Part shown: piece by piece, positions 8,330 to 18,430 of the stretch
Layout of the letters: each line of letters starts with the position of its first letter
Numbering within the stretch: position 1 is the first letter of the stretch
Assembly (NCBI GenBank): GCA_019638575.1
Contig: JAHBTN010000013.1
Coordinates: forward strand, 48,251 to 112,250
Direction of reading: 5' to 3'
Length of the DNA stretch: 64,000 nucleotides
Source of the DNA: Ferruginibacter sp.
GTDB taxonomy: Bacteria; Bacteroidota; Bacteroidia; Chitinophagales; Chitinophagaceae
The notes under the pieces: generated by a model
Told to the model about the DNA's origin: nothing
The model's database searches: none
Seen by the model: the letters and a program-made list of their open reading frames with translations, nothing else
Position numbers and translations under genes: made by a program

Positions 8330-9790
8330 TTACCAGGTATTGGATGTTAAGCGGGGGTCGTTCTCTAGAACTTTGCTGGGGAAAGGCACAACATAAAGTG
8401 GTGAATTTACCGGCAGCGTATAAGTCTGTTGCGGAATTGTATTTGTTGCAACCGGATCGGCAGGGAATAACCTGGTTGGTACTTTTTGATATTGAACTTC
8501 TGTGTTTAATCTTTTTAAATCAAAAAAGCGGTTATGTCCTCCAAGGAGTTCCTTTCTTCTTTCGGCGATTATAAATTTTACAGTACTGGTAATATCTGTT
8601 GGTAAACTAAGGTTAGTATGTACATAATTCTTATAACGGCTTTGCAAATAAGGTTGCAGGTATTCTTTTACTTTATCGTTTTGCCCTTTTCGTGCATAAC
8701 ATTCAGCCAGCATGAGCATCACTTCTGTTGTTTTAATCCCTTCCAAATTGCGAGAAAAATCTTTTGCAGTGGGTACCCATCCCAGCATAAACATATAATC
8801 TTTTATAGTTGAAGAAGGCCTTTTATACAGGTCGAGCCTTACATCTTTAGTTGTACTGGTTTGGCCATAGGCCTGTAAACCCGAATTATAAAGGTTTATC
8901 AACTCCTGGCAGATATAGGTTGATTCGGATGATGTGGCAAAGAAAAGGTTTTCTTCACCGGTGGCCAGTAATGGTATGGTTGGTTTATGCGTAGTAGCAT
9001 TTACCAGCGTTACCAGGTTAAAAACCTGGTGGTTGAGGTTATAAGATTCAAGCGCTGCAGTGATACAATCATCATATTCTTTTTTAAACAAATGCACTTT
9101 AGCTTTAAGCGCATAACCTGCAGCTTTATTAAAATGGTAAGGTGTTTTTGCATTGATGTTTAAATCCGGTATTGCTTCGTTGATATCTTTTTCTATTTGT
9201 GCATATACTTCTGCCACTGTATTTTTTGCCGGCTCGGGTATTGATTCAATGGATGGATCCAGTTTTAAAGGAACACCGCCATCTGTTGAGGCCGTTGCCG
9301 CATCATAAGGTTTGGCATATACGTTAATAAGCAGGAAATAGCAATATGCCCGTAACATTTTTGCTTCGGCAACAACAGTCTTTACTTCTGTTTCGGTGCC
9401 TTGCATTTCATCTTCAGCATCAATGATGGTATTAGCAATGGTAGAAATATTTTCGTACATCGACTGGTAAAAAGTACTTGACGAACCTGCGTTTCCGGTA
9501 GCATTAAGGCTTCGGTCGTAATCAGAATTAGATAAATAAAGCATATTGGCTGCCGTTAGGTTCCAGGCATTCCAAACACTGGATATGTTGGATGCATTTC
9601 GCCAACCTTCATCGTCCAGGTATTTAGTATCGGTATTGTCGTAATAAGTAACGGCATCAAATAACAGGCTATAATCCTGGGCGCTTAAAAGCAGGATTTT
9701 TCCTTTAGGTGTAATGTCTAACCATTTTTTACAAGATGATAAAGAGATCACCAGGAATAACAGGAATACTTTTAAAATTTTTGTTTGCAT
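8330..9790 (-). CDS. SusD/RagB-family outer-membrane nutrient-binding lipoprotein
   Basis: 486 residues. The signal peptide ends in a lipobox (LSSC, Cys20), so the protein is lipidated and anchored on the outer membrane. The body has the helical, TPR-like organisation of SusD proteins, with the characteristic early AKMLRAYCYFLLINVYA segment and a late TVKFIIAERRKELLGGHNRFFDLKR segment shared by the family (quoted here as two recognisable blocks). SusD lids close the mouth of the SusC transporter and bind the ligand. It follows susC by 11 bases. Together with the peptidase downstream, peptides are the likely ligand, as with RagB, rather than glycans; no glycoside hydrolase is present nearby. 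Confidence 0.92.
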   Translation of the reverse strand: MQTKILKVFLLFLVISLSSCKKWLDITPKGKILLLSAQDYSLLFDAVTYYDNTDTKYLDDEGWRNASNISSVWNAWNLTAANMLYLSNSDYDRSLNATGNAGSSSTFYQSMYENISTIANTIIDAEDEMQGTETEVKTVVAEAKMLRAYCYFLLINVYAKPYDAATASTDGGVPLKLDPSIESIPEPAKNTVAEVYAQIEKDINEAIPDLNINAKTPYHFNKAAGYALKAKVHLFKKEYDDCITAALESYNLNHQVFNLVTLVNATTHKPTIPLLATGEENLFFATSSESTYICQELINLYNSGLQAYGQTSTTKDVRLDLYKRPSSTIKDYMFMLGWVPTAKDFSRNLEGIKTTEVMLMLAECYARKGQNDKVKEYLQPYLQSRYKNYVHTNLSLPTDITSTVKFIIAERRKELLGGHNRFFDLKRLNTEVQYQKVPTRLFPADPVATNTIPQQTYTLPVNSPLYVVPFPSKVLENDPRLTSNTW

Positions 9791-9801
9791 AAAAATAATT
9801 T

Positions 9802-12800
9802 TTAGAATATAACATCAAGTCTTAACAAATATGTGGTTGGCATAGGTAATCCCCAACTACGCAGGCTTACGGAATTGCTTAATGAAGTTTGCACTTCAGA
9901 ATCGTACTGCTTGCCGGCAGCGCTCCATATCCAGGGGTTATTAACCTGTGCTGTAAGTTTAAAGCGGTTCATCTTTACTTTTTGGGCAATCTTATCCGGA
10001 ATGGTATAAGACAGGGCAATATTCCTTAGCCTGATAAAATCACCTTTGCCAACATTTCCTGTTGATCGTATATACATATCTTGCAATGAACCCAGGCTTA
10101 CAACACTAACTGATGGGTCGTAATAAATTTTAGATTTAGGAATGCTGCTGCCTGTATTATCCGGCCTCCAGGCCTTGCTTGACCAATCATCATTACCATC
10201 AGTAATTACAAAACCATAACTGGGCAAATACATTTTATGGCCGCCATAGTACAGGAACATGGCCGAAAGTTCAAATCCTTTGTACCGTATATTTTGTGTT
10301 AAAGATGCGCTGATAGGAGGAGTTTTAGTTCCCATATATACTACATCTTCTGGAAGCATGGATGAAGACCTGTCTAAAGTTAAGGTTCCATTTGTTTCAA
10401 AGTGATGAAAGGTTGTTCCATCGGCCCTGTAAATAATGGGAGCTCCATTCTGTCCATCTGTACCGCCACTGGTTAATCCGCCATAGCGATAAGCATATAA
10501 TGCATCAAATGGTTTACCATCTACCAGGTAACCACTAATGGCCAGGTTTGCTGCAGAAATAGGATTATAATAAGCCTTTAATACTTTATTTTTATTATAG
10601 GCAAATGTAAGTGATGTTGTAACGATGAGGTCTTTTGTCCTGTACCAGGGCGATGATACGCTTAGCTCAAAACCTTTGTTTGACATGGCGCCGGAATTTA
10701 CACGCTGTGTCATATATCCTGAAGTGAAATTAACTTCTCTTTCGCCAAGCAGGTCATCACTCTTTCTGTAATAAAAATCTAACTTACCATTAAGCTTTCC
10801 TTTTAACAGGCTGTAATCAATACCCACATTGTACGATGCGGTTTTTTCCCAGCGCAATAAAGGATTGGGCGCTGTAGAGATGGTTGCATACTGAACCGCA
10901 TCGGCTGTATAAGTTGATTGGTTACCTAACCGGGCCACTAAATAGGGAGTTGTAGTTTGATCCACATTACCTGTAAGGCCATACGACATCCTCAGGTCGA
11001 GCATATCTACCCAATTAACCGATTGCATAAAATCTTCTTTGGAAACATTCCATTTTAAACCAGCCGACCATAAAGGCCTGTACCTGTATTTAGGATCGGT
11101 TCCAAAAAGATTCGTTTGATCAACCCGTACACTTCCGGATAATGCATACTTACCTTTGTACGTATAACCAGCTACTGCATACGCACCCACATAACGGTTG
11201 GTAACTTCACTCAATGTTGGCTGCATAGCGCTTTCCCTCAACCTAACTCCATCGCCATCCAATACGGCGCCTGGGCCTGTATTATTATTATAGATATAAG
11301 ATTGCTGGTAACCTATATTGTAAATATAATTATTGTCAAGTGTGGTGTAGGTAAGCGCTACGGGATCGTAACCAAAGTAAATGGCAGTAGTAGAAATGCC
11401 GGTTTTAATTTGCCTTAATTCAACACCGGCTGTTGCATTCACTTCATGGTCTGAGCCAAATTTTTTATCAAAATCCAATTGGTTACGCCATACCCAACTG
11501 TTACCTGCATTTTCTACACTGGAGTACATGCCGCCTTGCGGGATAATAGAATTGATGAGGTTATAAGATGCATAACTGTTGCGAAGGAACCTGTAATAAT
11601 AAGAATCTTTTGAGCGAAACTCTTCAGATTTATTTTTTGCAAACTCATACATACCCGAAGAGGTAAAGCGAAAATGCCTGCCGATATTAAAATTGAATGA
11701 GGCAAAGCTCCTGATATTATAATAATCCTGTTTGATAAGGTTATCATTCAGTTCATCCAGGATATTGAATTTATAAGATTCAAATTGTGGTAAACCTTGT
11801 ATCTGGCTTAAAATTTTAGGATTTACATGAAGGCCACGCTGCATGCCGATGATATCCACATAATCCCGGTACACTTTATCTCCGTTTTCATCCAGTATGG
11901 AAGTGTAAGGTTCCAGCGAATTAAAATCATCATAACTGCTGTTTACATTTACCCGGTGGTTATACTGGATATCGGTGCCTAAATCAATCGAAAACCATTT
12001 ATTTAAACGTTGTGTAGATTTAAGATAGCCTTTTATGTACTGGCTTTTTTCGTACCGGATTTGCTGGCCATCATCAATATAGTTTATAGAGGCATAGGTG
12101 CTTTGGTTATTTCCTGAACTGTTTATAGATAAATTATAACTTTTGCGTAGCGGTGTTTTCCAAATAAGTTTCATATACTCTTTGCGGTAATCGGTATTGC
12201 TCCATTTATTAAGCAATGCATCATAGTCCTGCTGGCTAAGGTTACCATTTAAGTATTCGTAGCGTGCATTTAAAAGCGGGTCAAAGTATGTAAGGTTGGT
12301 ACTCCTGCTGCCGGCTTCACCTATCCCTTTTAAGCTATTATCCAGGTACGCCAATTCTGATGGAAAATTCCTGCGTACTGCTTCCCTGCTGCTGTTAGCC
12401 AGTTGGTAATCGATGTTTTCACTGGTTGTTGCATAATGGTAGTCGCTAAAAGAAGGGTTTTTAACCCATTTGTAGTCCATTGTAAATTGAACAGATGTCC
12501 TGTTTTCTTTTGTAAACTTTCCTCCTTTTGTAGTGATAACGATAACACCGTTTGATGCCCTTACACCATAGATGGACGCTGCAGCGGCATCTTTTAAAAT
12601 GGTAAACGATGCAACATCGTTCATGTTTATATCATCAATATTTTTTTCGGTGGGCAAACCATCAATAACTATTAAAGGCTGATTGCCTATTTCGGGTGCA
12701 AATGTAGAAACACCACGTACCACCATATCGCCTTTAAAAGTACTAAGGCCGGGCGCCTGCCCTTCCAAAGCATCTTTTACATTTGTTAAAATCCTTTTTT

Positions 12801-13542
12801 CTATTTTATCGGCACCAATGATATCATACGATCCGGTGGCTCTTTCTTTAGGAAGAGTTTGGTAACCGGTATTTACCTGCACAATTATTTCTTCACCGGT
12901 TCCAAACTTTTGTTTCACCACAAGTTCACCTAAGTCTGTTTTACCGTTTACTTTTATCTCTCTTGTTTCTGCATTCACACTCGTTAAAACCAATACAGCA
13001 TTTTCATCTACATCTTTTAATAAAAACTCGCCGTTAGCATTGGCAGCGGTTGCATTTTTAGTGCCTTTTACAGTTACGGTAACACCTGCTACGGGTTCGC
13101 CTTTTTCATTTACTATACGCCCATGCACATCAATATTTGCATCCACTGCGGCTATGCCATTGTTGGTATCAACCTTTGGCGCTTCCGGCTTGTCTTTTAC
13201 AACAATCGTTTTGCCGATGATGTTAAAAGTGAGTGGCTGCCCTTTCAATGTTTTTTCCATGGCTTCCTCTACGGTTGCATTCTTAATCCTTACCGATACT
13301 TTACCGGCATCGGATAGTATATCGGCATTACAAAAAACAGTAAAGCCCGACTGTTGCTTAATGGCATTAAAAACAGTTTGCAACGATACACCTTTGCCAA
13401 TGTAAGTAACCTTTTGCGAAATACCTTTTGCAGATACATGCAATAATGCTGTTGTGAGTAAGATGATTGTAAGTTTCATAACTCTTAGCAGTTGAGTGAT
13501 AGGCGGCTTTTGTGGCCGTACCCGGTTAAGAAAAAAAAGCAT
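9802..13542 (-). CDS. SusC/RagA-type TonB-dependent transporter with N-terminal STN domain
   Basis: 1246 residues. In order: leader and signal peptide (the hydrophobic core starts at Met22, an alternative start at 13479), an STN signalling domain (about 45-115), a carboxypeptidase-like beta-sandwich domain (about 130-205), the plug (about 220-340, with the family block IVIDGLPTEKNIDDIN) and a large outer-membrane barrel ending in an aromatic residue (LRLDVIF). The STN domain is the part that contacts a FecR-type anti-sigma factor in the periplasm, and one is encoded directly upstream. The transporter should take up the ligand bound by SusD using TonB energy and report its presence to FecR. 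Confidence 0.93.
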   Translation of the reverse strand: MLFFLNRVRPQKPPITQLLRVMKLTIILLTTALLHVSAKGISQKVTYIGKGVSLQTVFNAIKQQSGFTVFCNADILSDAGKVSVRIKNATVEEAMEKTLKGQPLTFNIIGKTIVVKDKPEAPKVDTNNGIAAVDANIDVHGRIVNEKGEPVAGVTVTVKGTKNATAANANGEFLLKDVDENAVLVLTSVNAETREIKVNGKTDLGELVVKQKFGTGEEIIVQVNTGYQTLPKERATGSYDIIGADKIEKRILTNVKDALEGQAPGLSTFKGDMVVRGVSTFAPEIGNQPLIVIDGLPTEKNIDDINMNDVASFTILKDAAAASIYGVRASNGVIVITTKGGKFTKENRTSVQFTMDYKWVKNPSFSDYHYATTSENIDYQLANSSREAVRRNFPSELAYLDNSLKGIGEAGSRSTNLTYFDPLLNARYEYLNGNLSQQDYDALLNKWSNTDYRKEYMKLIWKTPLRKSYNLSINSSGNNQSTYASINYIDDGQQIRYEKSQYIKGYLKSTQRLNKWFSIDLGTDIQYNHRVNVNSSYDDFNSLEPYTSILDENGDKVYRDYVDIIGMQRGLHVNPKILSQIQGLPQFESYKFNILDELNDNLIKQDYYNIRSFASFNFNIGRHFRFTSSGMYEFAKNKSEEFRSKDSYYYRFLRNSYASYNLINSIIPQGGMYSSVENAGNSWVWRNQLDFDKKFGSDHEVNATAGVELRQIKTGISTTAIYFGYDPVALTYTTLDNNYIYNIGYQQSYIYNNNTGPGAVLDGDGVRLRESAMQPTLSEVTNRYVGAYAVAGYTYKGKYALSGSVRVDQTNLFGTDPKYRYRPLWSAGLKWNVSKEDFMQSVNWVDMLDLRMSYGLTGNVDQTTTPYLVARLGNQSTYTADAVQYATISTAPNPLLRWEKTASYNVGIDYSLLKGKLNGKLDFYYRKSDDLLGEREVNFTSGYMTQRVNSGAMSNKGFELSVSSPWYRTKDLIVTTSLTFAYNKNKVLKAYYNPISAANLAISGYLVDGKPFDALYAYRYGGLTSGGTDGQNGAPIIYRADGTTFHHFETNGTLTLDRSSSMLPEDVVYMGTKTPPISASLTQNIRYKGFELSAMFLYYGGHKMYLPSYGFVITDGNDDWSSKAWRPDNTGSSIPKSKIYYDPSVSVVSLGSLQDMYIRSTGNVGKGDFIRLRNIALSYTIPDKIAQKVKMNRFKLTAQVNNPWIWSAAGKQYDSEVQTSLSNSVSLRSWGLPMPTTYLLRLDVIF

Positions 13543-13635
13543 AGTTTTACTCTGTTTTGGTTTGATAAATGATTATTGATGCTGTTCTGATTTTGCAAAT
13601 TTTCCGAACAGTTTTTTTTCAGCCTGAACAATCTT

Positions 13636-13660
13636 CCCGCCTTCCTGCAACGTTGGCGGG
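13636..13660. other. GC-rich hairpin between fecR-like and susC-like genes
   Basis: CCCGCC and GGCGGG pair across a 13-base loop and are followed by ATTTTTATT on the plus strand. It looks like a Rho-independent terminator facing the plus strand, but no plus-strand gene lies upstream. On the minus strand it would sit in the leader of the susC transcript, where it could act on RNA stability or attenuation. Confidence 0.35.
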
Positions 13661-13739
13661 ATTTTTATTCTGTATCTTTATTTTACTTTTTTAGTAGGTT
13701 GCCTGCTTCATTCTATCCAAAATCTGCGTACACAATACA

Positions 13740-14906
13740 TCACGGTGTTACAATTATTTTCTTCCCTTCTATTTTAAAATGAGCGCCACTTTCCTTTAGT
13801 ACTTTTAAAACATCCGACAGGTTTTGATCTCTTAAAATACTTCCCCAGTATTTATCAGCCGGTATGCCTTTTGGGTAACTTACATCTACATCATACCAAC
13901 GTCCAATTTGCCTCATCACCATAGCCATATCTGTATTATTAAACTGAAAGCTTCCGTTTTTCCAGGCAATAGTTTCTTCCAGGTTCACATCACCGATTAC
14001 TTTTAATCCTGATTGCTGTTCAATTGCCTGTTCGCCTGGTTTTATTGTAACAGATTGTTGCCCTTCACTCACTTTTATACTTCCCTGCAGCAAGGTTGCC
14101 CTTATAGCGTTTTCATCATTGTATGCATTCACATTAAAATGTGTACCCAAAACCTGCACATCCATTTTACCTGTTATAACATGAAATGGCCTTGATACAT
14201 CATGTGCCACTTCAAAATATCCTTCGCCGGTTAGTTCCACTTTTCTTTCACTGCCGGGGAAAGCATTGGGAAATTTTAATGAAGAAGCAGCATTGAGCCA
14301 AACCTTCGATCCATCTGCCAATATTAACTGGTACTGCCCGCCACGTGGAGTAGTAATGGTATTGTACATCAGTTTATCATTACCATTTCCTTTATAAGAT
14401 ATTTGGCCGTCGTTTAATTTTATTACCGTTACGGCTCCCTGTTTGGCAAGTGTACCATTTTGTGCATTGTCAAGTACAATGCTGGTATTATCTGCCAAAG
14501 TAAGTATGGCTTTATTGCCACCGGGCGGCACATCATTCATGGTTGCAACTGTATCATTTGGTTTAGCTATTGCTTTTTGCCCGTTGTTTTTTACAAAATA
14601 ATAAGTGCCTGCTCCAATAAATAAAATAATGGCTGCAGCCACAGCAATCCTTTTCCACCAGTTAGTATGTACAATTTTTGCAGGGTGAGGATTTATTTTT
14701 TGATGCAACTGTTGCAGTATATAATTTGCTTTTTCAGTGTTAATATTACTGTGGCCACTGCTGTTAAGTACAAAGTCCTGCTGCATTAACTGCATTAGTT
14801 CTGTGGTATCATTCGTTTCCAGGTATTGCAGCAACCAACTTCGGTCTTCAGCCGTCCAGTCAGATGCTTCCAGGATATTCTTTAATCGTTGTTTAATTTC
14901 CTGCAC
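13740..14906 (-). CDS. FecR-family transmembrane anti-sigma factor
   Basis: 388 residues. A cytoplasmic N-terminal region (1-85) that would bind the sigma factor, one membrane helix (about 88-108, IAVAAAIILFIGAGTYYFV), a FecR domain (starting near TTPRGGQYQLILADGSKVWL) and a C-terminal DUF4974-type domain that resembles STN. The start is a GTG at 14906; no ATG fits the conserved N-terminus. It lies between the ECF sigma gene (78 bases upstream) and susC. In such cell-surface signalling systems the transporter's STN domain signals to FecR, which releases or activates the sigma factor to transcribe the uptake genes. Confidence 0.92.
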   Translation of the reverse strand: MQEIKQRLKNILEASDWTAEDRSWLLQYLETNDTTELMQLMQQDFVLNSSGHSNINTEKANYILQQLHQKINPHPAKIVHTNWWKRIAVAAAIILFIGAGTYYFVKNNGQKAIAKPNDTVATMNDVPPGGNKAILTLADNTSIVLDNAQNGTLAKQGAVTVIKLNDGQISYKGNGNDKLMYNTITTPRGGQYQLILADGSKVWLNAASSLKFPNAFPGSERKVELTGEGYFEVAHDVSRPFHVITGKMDVQVLGTHFNVNAYNDENAIRATLLQGSIKVSEGQQSVTIKPGEQAIEQQSGLKVIGDVNLEETIAWKNGSFQFNNTDMAMVMRQIGRWYDVDVSYPKGIPADKYWGSILRDQNLSDVLKVLKESGAHFKIEGKKIIVTP

Positions 14907-14984
14907 AATTAAGGGTTTATATTATAAATACAAATGCAATTAAAAATCGGGGGGATGCGATAGGGTGTTTTTTTAAAAAAAATT

Positions 14985-15578
14985 TCATGGGGAAATATGG
15001 CCAAGTATAAAAAGCAGCATAACGGCGCCTGCACCGGGATATTTAGTTGCAAATTCTTTAATGAAATGGATGGCGCCCGATAAATGCTCTTTTACCGTGT
15101 GTTTAGAAATGCCCATGAGAGCGGCTGTTTCTTCATAACTTTTGCCTTGCAGTTTGCAAAGTTCAAAAGCCCTGCGTTTTTGTGGTGAGAGCTTAGTAAT
15201 AGCTTTTTCTAAAATTTCCAGTTGAATGCCGGTTAAATCAGATTCTTTATCAGCTTCAGTTTCAGCCAAAGCCATGTTTTTAAAGGCCAGCGATTCTCTC
15301 AGTTTCTTTTTAAGTACATTCACTGCCCTGTTATAACTGGATACAAACAACCAGCCGCCAATTGAGCGATCGGTATCAAGCGAATCCCGTTTTTCCCAAA
15401 GGCTGATGAATACTTCCTGAACAATATCTTCGGCAATTAATGTATCATGGGTAAGCTTAAACGCATTTTGATACACTGCCTTTTGATACTTCCAGTACAA
15501 TTCATCAAAAGCCTGCATATCGCCGTTTTTTAATAGCGAAATCAATTGTTGTTCATTAAAAGATGCAGGTTGGCTCAT
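14985..15578 (-). CDS. ECF sigma-70 factor (Bacteroidota FecI-like)
   Basis: 197 residues with sigma region 2 (about 22-90, including the AEDIVQEVFISLWEKR block) and region 4 (about 122-175, with the SYEETAALMGISKHTVKEHL helix-turn-helix). A short hydrophobic C-terminal tail (VMLLFILGHI) follows and could touch the membrane or FecR. It heads the minus-strand cell-surface signalling locus and should direct RNA polymerase to the promoter of the downstream susCD genes. This small family of FecI-like factors is expanded in Bacteroidota. Confidence 0.93.
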   Translation of the reverse strand: MSQPASFNEQQLISLLKNGDMQAFDELYWKYQKAVYQNAFKLTHDTLIAEDIVQEVFISLWEKRDSLDTDRSIGGWLFVSSYNRAVNVLKKKLRESLAFKNMALAETEADKESDLTGIQLEILEKAITKLSPQKRRAFELCKLQGKSYEETAALMGISKHTVKEHLSGAIHFIKEFATKYPGAGAVMLLFILGHISP

Positions 15579-15758
15579 GCTAATTATGATATAAAACTAC
15601 TCTAAAAAAAATAAAAGATCACCCCAGCAATAATGTAATAAAATGATTGTATGTAAACCACATAGGGGCTATATTTTGGTTGAAAATAAAAAGTAGTTTT
15701 AATGGAGCGCCGTAGGTGCGATAATTTATTTTAAAATGCAGCAACTGCTAAAAGATGC

Positions 15759-15935
15759 AGTGGTTACTTACAGCAGATGTATTGGATTTTGTTTTTTTGT
15801 TCAACGAACCATGGCTAAGGAATACAAGTTTAGCTTCGGTAAAAATAATCAACTTTTGTTTTTCAAATCCCTGATACAATCAGGGCGAAACTAAATGGCA
15901 TCAAGTGATCGACAAACTATAACAATTGCGCCAAA
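15759..15935 (+). repeat. Hairpin-rich dispersed repeat, copy A
   Basis: Closely matches copies at 18159 and 18991 in the same orientation. The shared core runs from a TACAGCAGnTGTATTGG block through AGGAATACAA and a 17-base hairpin (CCCTGAT-ACA-ATCAGGG, 15869-15885) to CGAAACTAAA and CAAGTGATCG. In this copy the second hairpin has decayed. Nothing else is recognised in the 494-base gap between the sigma gene and the secreted protein gene at 16073. Confidence 0.75.
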
Positions 15936-16072
15936 TGGTAAATCACCAGATGGTTTACAATCAATAATCAGTCCATTTAATTTTTTAAGTTAGATTATTA
16001 CACTATTGAAAACCGGTATTCAAAATTTTCATTCAAAATATTCTAACTTTAATCGCAGCAAAAATTAATAAC

Positions 16073-18001
16073 ATGCGCTACAATTTATTTTTTGTAAAAT
16101 TCAAAAGCCTCATTGTGCTTGTACTCTTATCTCAAACAAGCTTAGCCCAGGAACCTGTTATCAAGAACAAGCCCATCACAGAAAACCCGATTGTTAATAC
16201 CAAAATAAAACCTGTAGCTTCCAATACAAGCGTTAACCGTTATCTTAAAACTGAGCCGCAAATGCTTAGGGCATTGGCCAATCAATATTCGTTGTTGCAA
16301 TATGCATATAAACTACCTACCGACCCAGATTGCAAAGGGCCGCAATGTTTTTACTGGGATTGGAGCACTTATTATTCGCAAAATATTACCAGCGACCCGG
16401 CAACCAAAAACTGGACAAGAAATTTGATGTGGCGCAAAATACCCTCACAGGCGGTTTATGGCCGATGGGAGATTTCGCTGCTCCCCTTTCCTCCCGGATA
16501 CGACCCTGCTTTTAGCGGCATCATTCGCAGCGGCATTATAGAAACACATGGCAGCGATTCTGTTTATTTTACCCTAAACTATATGGATAACGCCAATAGA
16601 CAACCGGGAATTGAAAGACGCAAAACCGGCTTGCAACCCTCAACAAAATATCCAGGCAAAAAAAGGGAAGTCAATCCAAATAACCCCGGCATTACAGCCT
16701 CACCTGCCAACGGAATTAAACTAAACAAGGAACTGCTTTCAACAATGCAACTGCCTCATGATGAAACCAGGAAATTTTATATCCGTTTGGTACCATTGGA
16801 CAAAGACAAAAAACCTTTATTTAAAATTTCGAACGATGTAATTGTACAGGAAACCATTTGGAAGCCTTTAAAACCAACAGAAAAACCCATTTATATTGAA
16901 GATGATTATACCATTACTGCTGTAAATTATGTACCCGTTTATTATGGCGACCCCCAATATTATGCCTGCGGAATTGTGGCGGGTTATAATGGCGACCCAA
17001 ATGATGCAATAATAAAATCATTTATGGCAGCTTTTCCTGTTGGAAGCAGCATTTGCCCTCAACCGCAAAAGGATAAACCCTGGTACGAGAAAGCATTTAG
17101 CGGAATTACCGGTTTTATTGCTAAAGCCATTGATGGCACAGCAGAATTTTATAATGACACTAAGAATTATTTAAGAAAGAAATTCATGGAGATTAATTGC
17201 AATGCCAACCTGGCAACCTCTGTAGTAAACCCAGTAACTCATTTGCAGGAAGCGGCCGGCCCCGAGGTATGCGAACTCGTTAGCAATGCTGCATTTGATT
17301 ATGGTATGGTAGCCGTAGGCCTGCCACCTACATTACCCAATACCGATGAATTTACTAAGTTGGCCGAAGGACAGGTGGTGGACCTGGCTTGCGATAAAAT
17401 AGAAAACGAAACCGGTGTGCCCGTACCAGAAGCTACAAGAGAAGGAATAAGAAAAGAATTTCACGACAATGTAGTAAGTTCATCCAACAAGGGTATTGTG
17501 AACAATGGTTTTTTAAGAGTAAAGCCTCATCCATTAGGATTGTTTCGCCCGGCATATCTTGAAATAGAAGTAACCCGAACCGGAAATGTGTATAAAGGAA
17601 AAGCGCTTGCTTCCATACGCATAAGCGATGTTACCACCCGAACCATGCAAGACTGGGACAAAACTGCACAGAAAAATGTAACCGTTAATTTAAAGAACAA
17701 TCTGTTTGAATCCACCAGCGCAAAGGTTCCTTATTTAGAAAATGTAGGTGACAAATACAAAATTTATGTTGTGTTGAGGCCGCAGGAAAGTTATATATGG
17801 ATAGATAAGAAAACCGGTGTGATTGCTTCGGTAAATCACGGGCAACAACCGGGTGAATGGTACAGTGCGACTGTTCCCACCTATGAAGGCCTTGCCTATA
17901 CCGGCGGTTTTCAACTTTTAAATAATGGAGGCAGTGTTACTAATTTTTCATTGGAACTAAAGAAAGCAGAAAATGTAAAAACCGTTTTTGTAAACCAATA
18001 A
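16073..18001 (+). CDS. Secreted protein of unknown function
   Basis: 642 residues with a clear signal peptide (hydrophobic core SLIVLVLLSQTSLA). I do not recognise the family as a whole. The N-terminal half has Trp- and Tyr-rich stretches and a CKGPQC pair. The middle carries a helical segment with the motif GLPPTLPNTDEF followed by a region ending VPVPEATREGIRKEF, a pattern I associate with small helical domains of unknown function. The C-terminal third (about 475-640) is beta-rich. It has its own upstream region, no operon partner, and is flanked on both sides by directly oriented copies A and B of a hairpin-rich repeat, suggesting an accessory gene. Confidence 0.6.
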   Translation: MRYNLFFVKFKSLIVLVLLSQTSLAQEPVIKNKPITENPIVNTKIKPVASNTSVNRYLKTEPQMLRALANQYSLLQYAYKLPTDPDCKGPQCFYWDWSTYYSQNITSDPATKNWTRNLMWRKIPSQAVYGRWEISLLPFPPGYDPAFSGIIRSGIIETHGSDSVYFTLNYMDNANRQPGIERRKTGLQPSTKYPGKKREVNPNNPGITASPANGIKLNKELLSTMQLPHDETRKFYIRLVPLDKDKKPLFKISNDVIVQETIWKPLKPTEKPIYIEDDYTITAVNYVPVYYGDPQYYACGIVAGYNGDPNDAIIKSFMAAFPVGSSICPQPQKDKPWYEKAFSGITGFIAKAIDGTAEFYNDTKNYLRKKFMEINCNANLATSVVNPVTHLQEAAGPEVCELVSNAAFDYGMVAVGLPPTLPNTDEFTKLAEGQVVDLACDKIENETGVPVPEATREGIRKEFHDNVVSSSNKGIVNNGFLRVKPHPLGLFRPAYLEIEVTRTGNVYKGKALASIRISDVTTRTMQDWDKTAQKNVTVNLKNNLFESTSAKVPYLENVGDKYKIYVVLRPQESYIWIDKKTGVIASVNHGQQPGEWYSATVPTYEGLAYTGGFQLLNNGGSVTNFSLELKKAENVKTVFVNQ

Positions 18002-18158
18002 CTTCCATTTGTTGATGATCACAAGCTAGTTCATTGTTATGCCGTTGGTGGATGTTCTGATGGCGGTAAAAGCATTGCTTTATTTAAATTTAATAATACA
18101 ATTGGTATAATATTCTCATCAAGCACAATTCCCGGAGTAGAGATGATGTATGAAAAAG

Positions 18159-18394
18159 AGTGGTTACATACAGCAGTTGTATTGGTTTTTGTTTTGTGTG
18201 TTACAAGTTATGGTTAAGGAATACAAATTTAGCTTCGTTAAATATAATCATCTTTTGTTTTTCAATTCCCTGATACAATCAGGGCGAAACAAAACGGCAG
18301 CAAGTGATCGGCAAAGCCGAACACTTTTGCCGCCGCAGGTAAACCCCCGACAATACGCTGCCTGGTCTTCGACCAGCGGCGTTTTGAGTTCTTA
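18159..18394 (+). repeat. Hairpin-rich dispersed repeat, copy B (fullest copy)
   Basis: Contains three consecutive hairpins. The first is CCCTGAT-ACA-ATCAGGG (18268-18284). The second is TCGGC-AAA-GCCGA extended by AAGTG/CACTT across an A-A mismatch (about 18302-18327). The third is CTGGTC-TTC-GACCAG with an outer CGCTG/CGGCG stem (about 18356-18381). All have three-base loops and short stems. The 87-codon frame at 18150-18413 merely runs through it and is not considered a gene. The rest of the gap 18002-18430 shows no other feature. Confidence 0.8.
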
Positions 18395-18430
18395 TGCCAC
18401 ATACTATAGCTGATTAAAAGAGTAAAACAC

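Noticed and set aside
18150-18413. 87-codon open frame on the plus strand
   Set aside because: It lies across the hairpin-rich repeat copy B; its counterparts in copies A and C are not open and the composition is that of the repeat.
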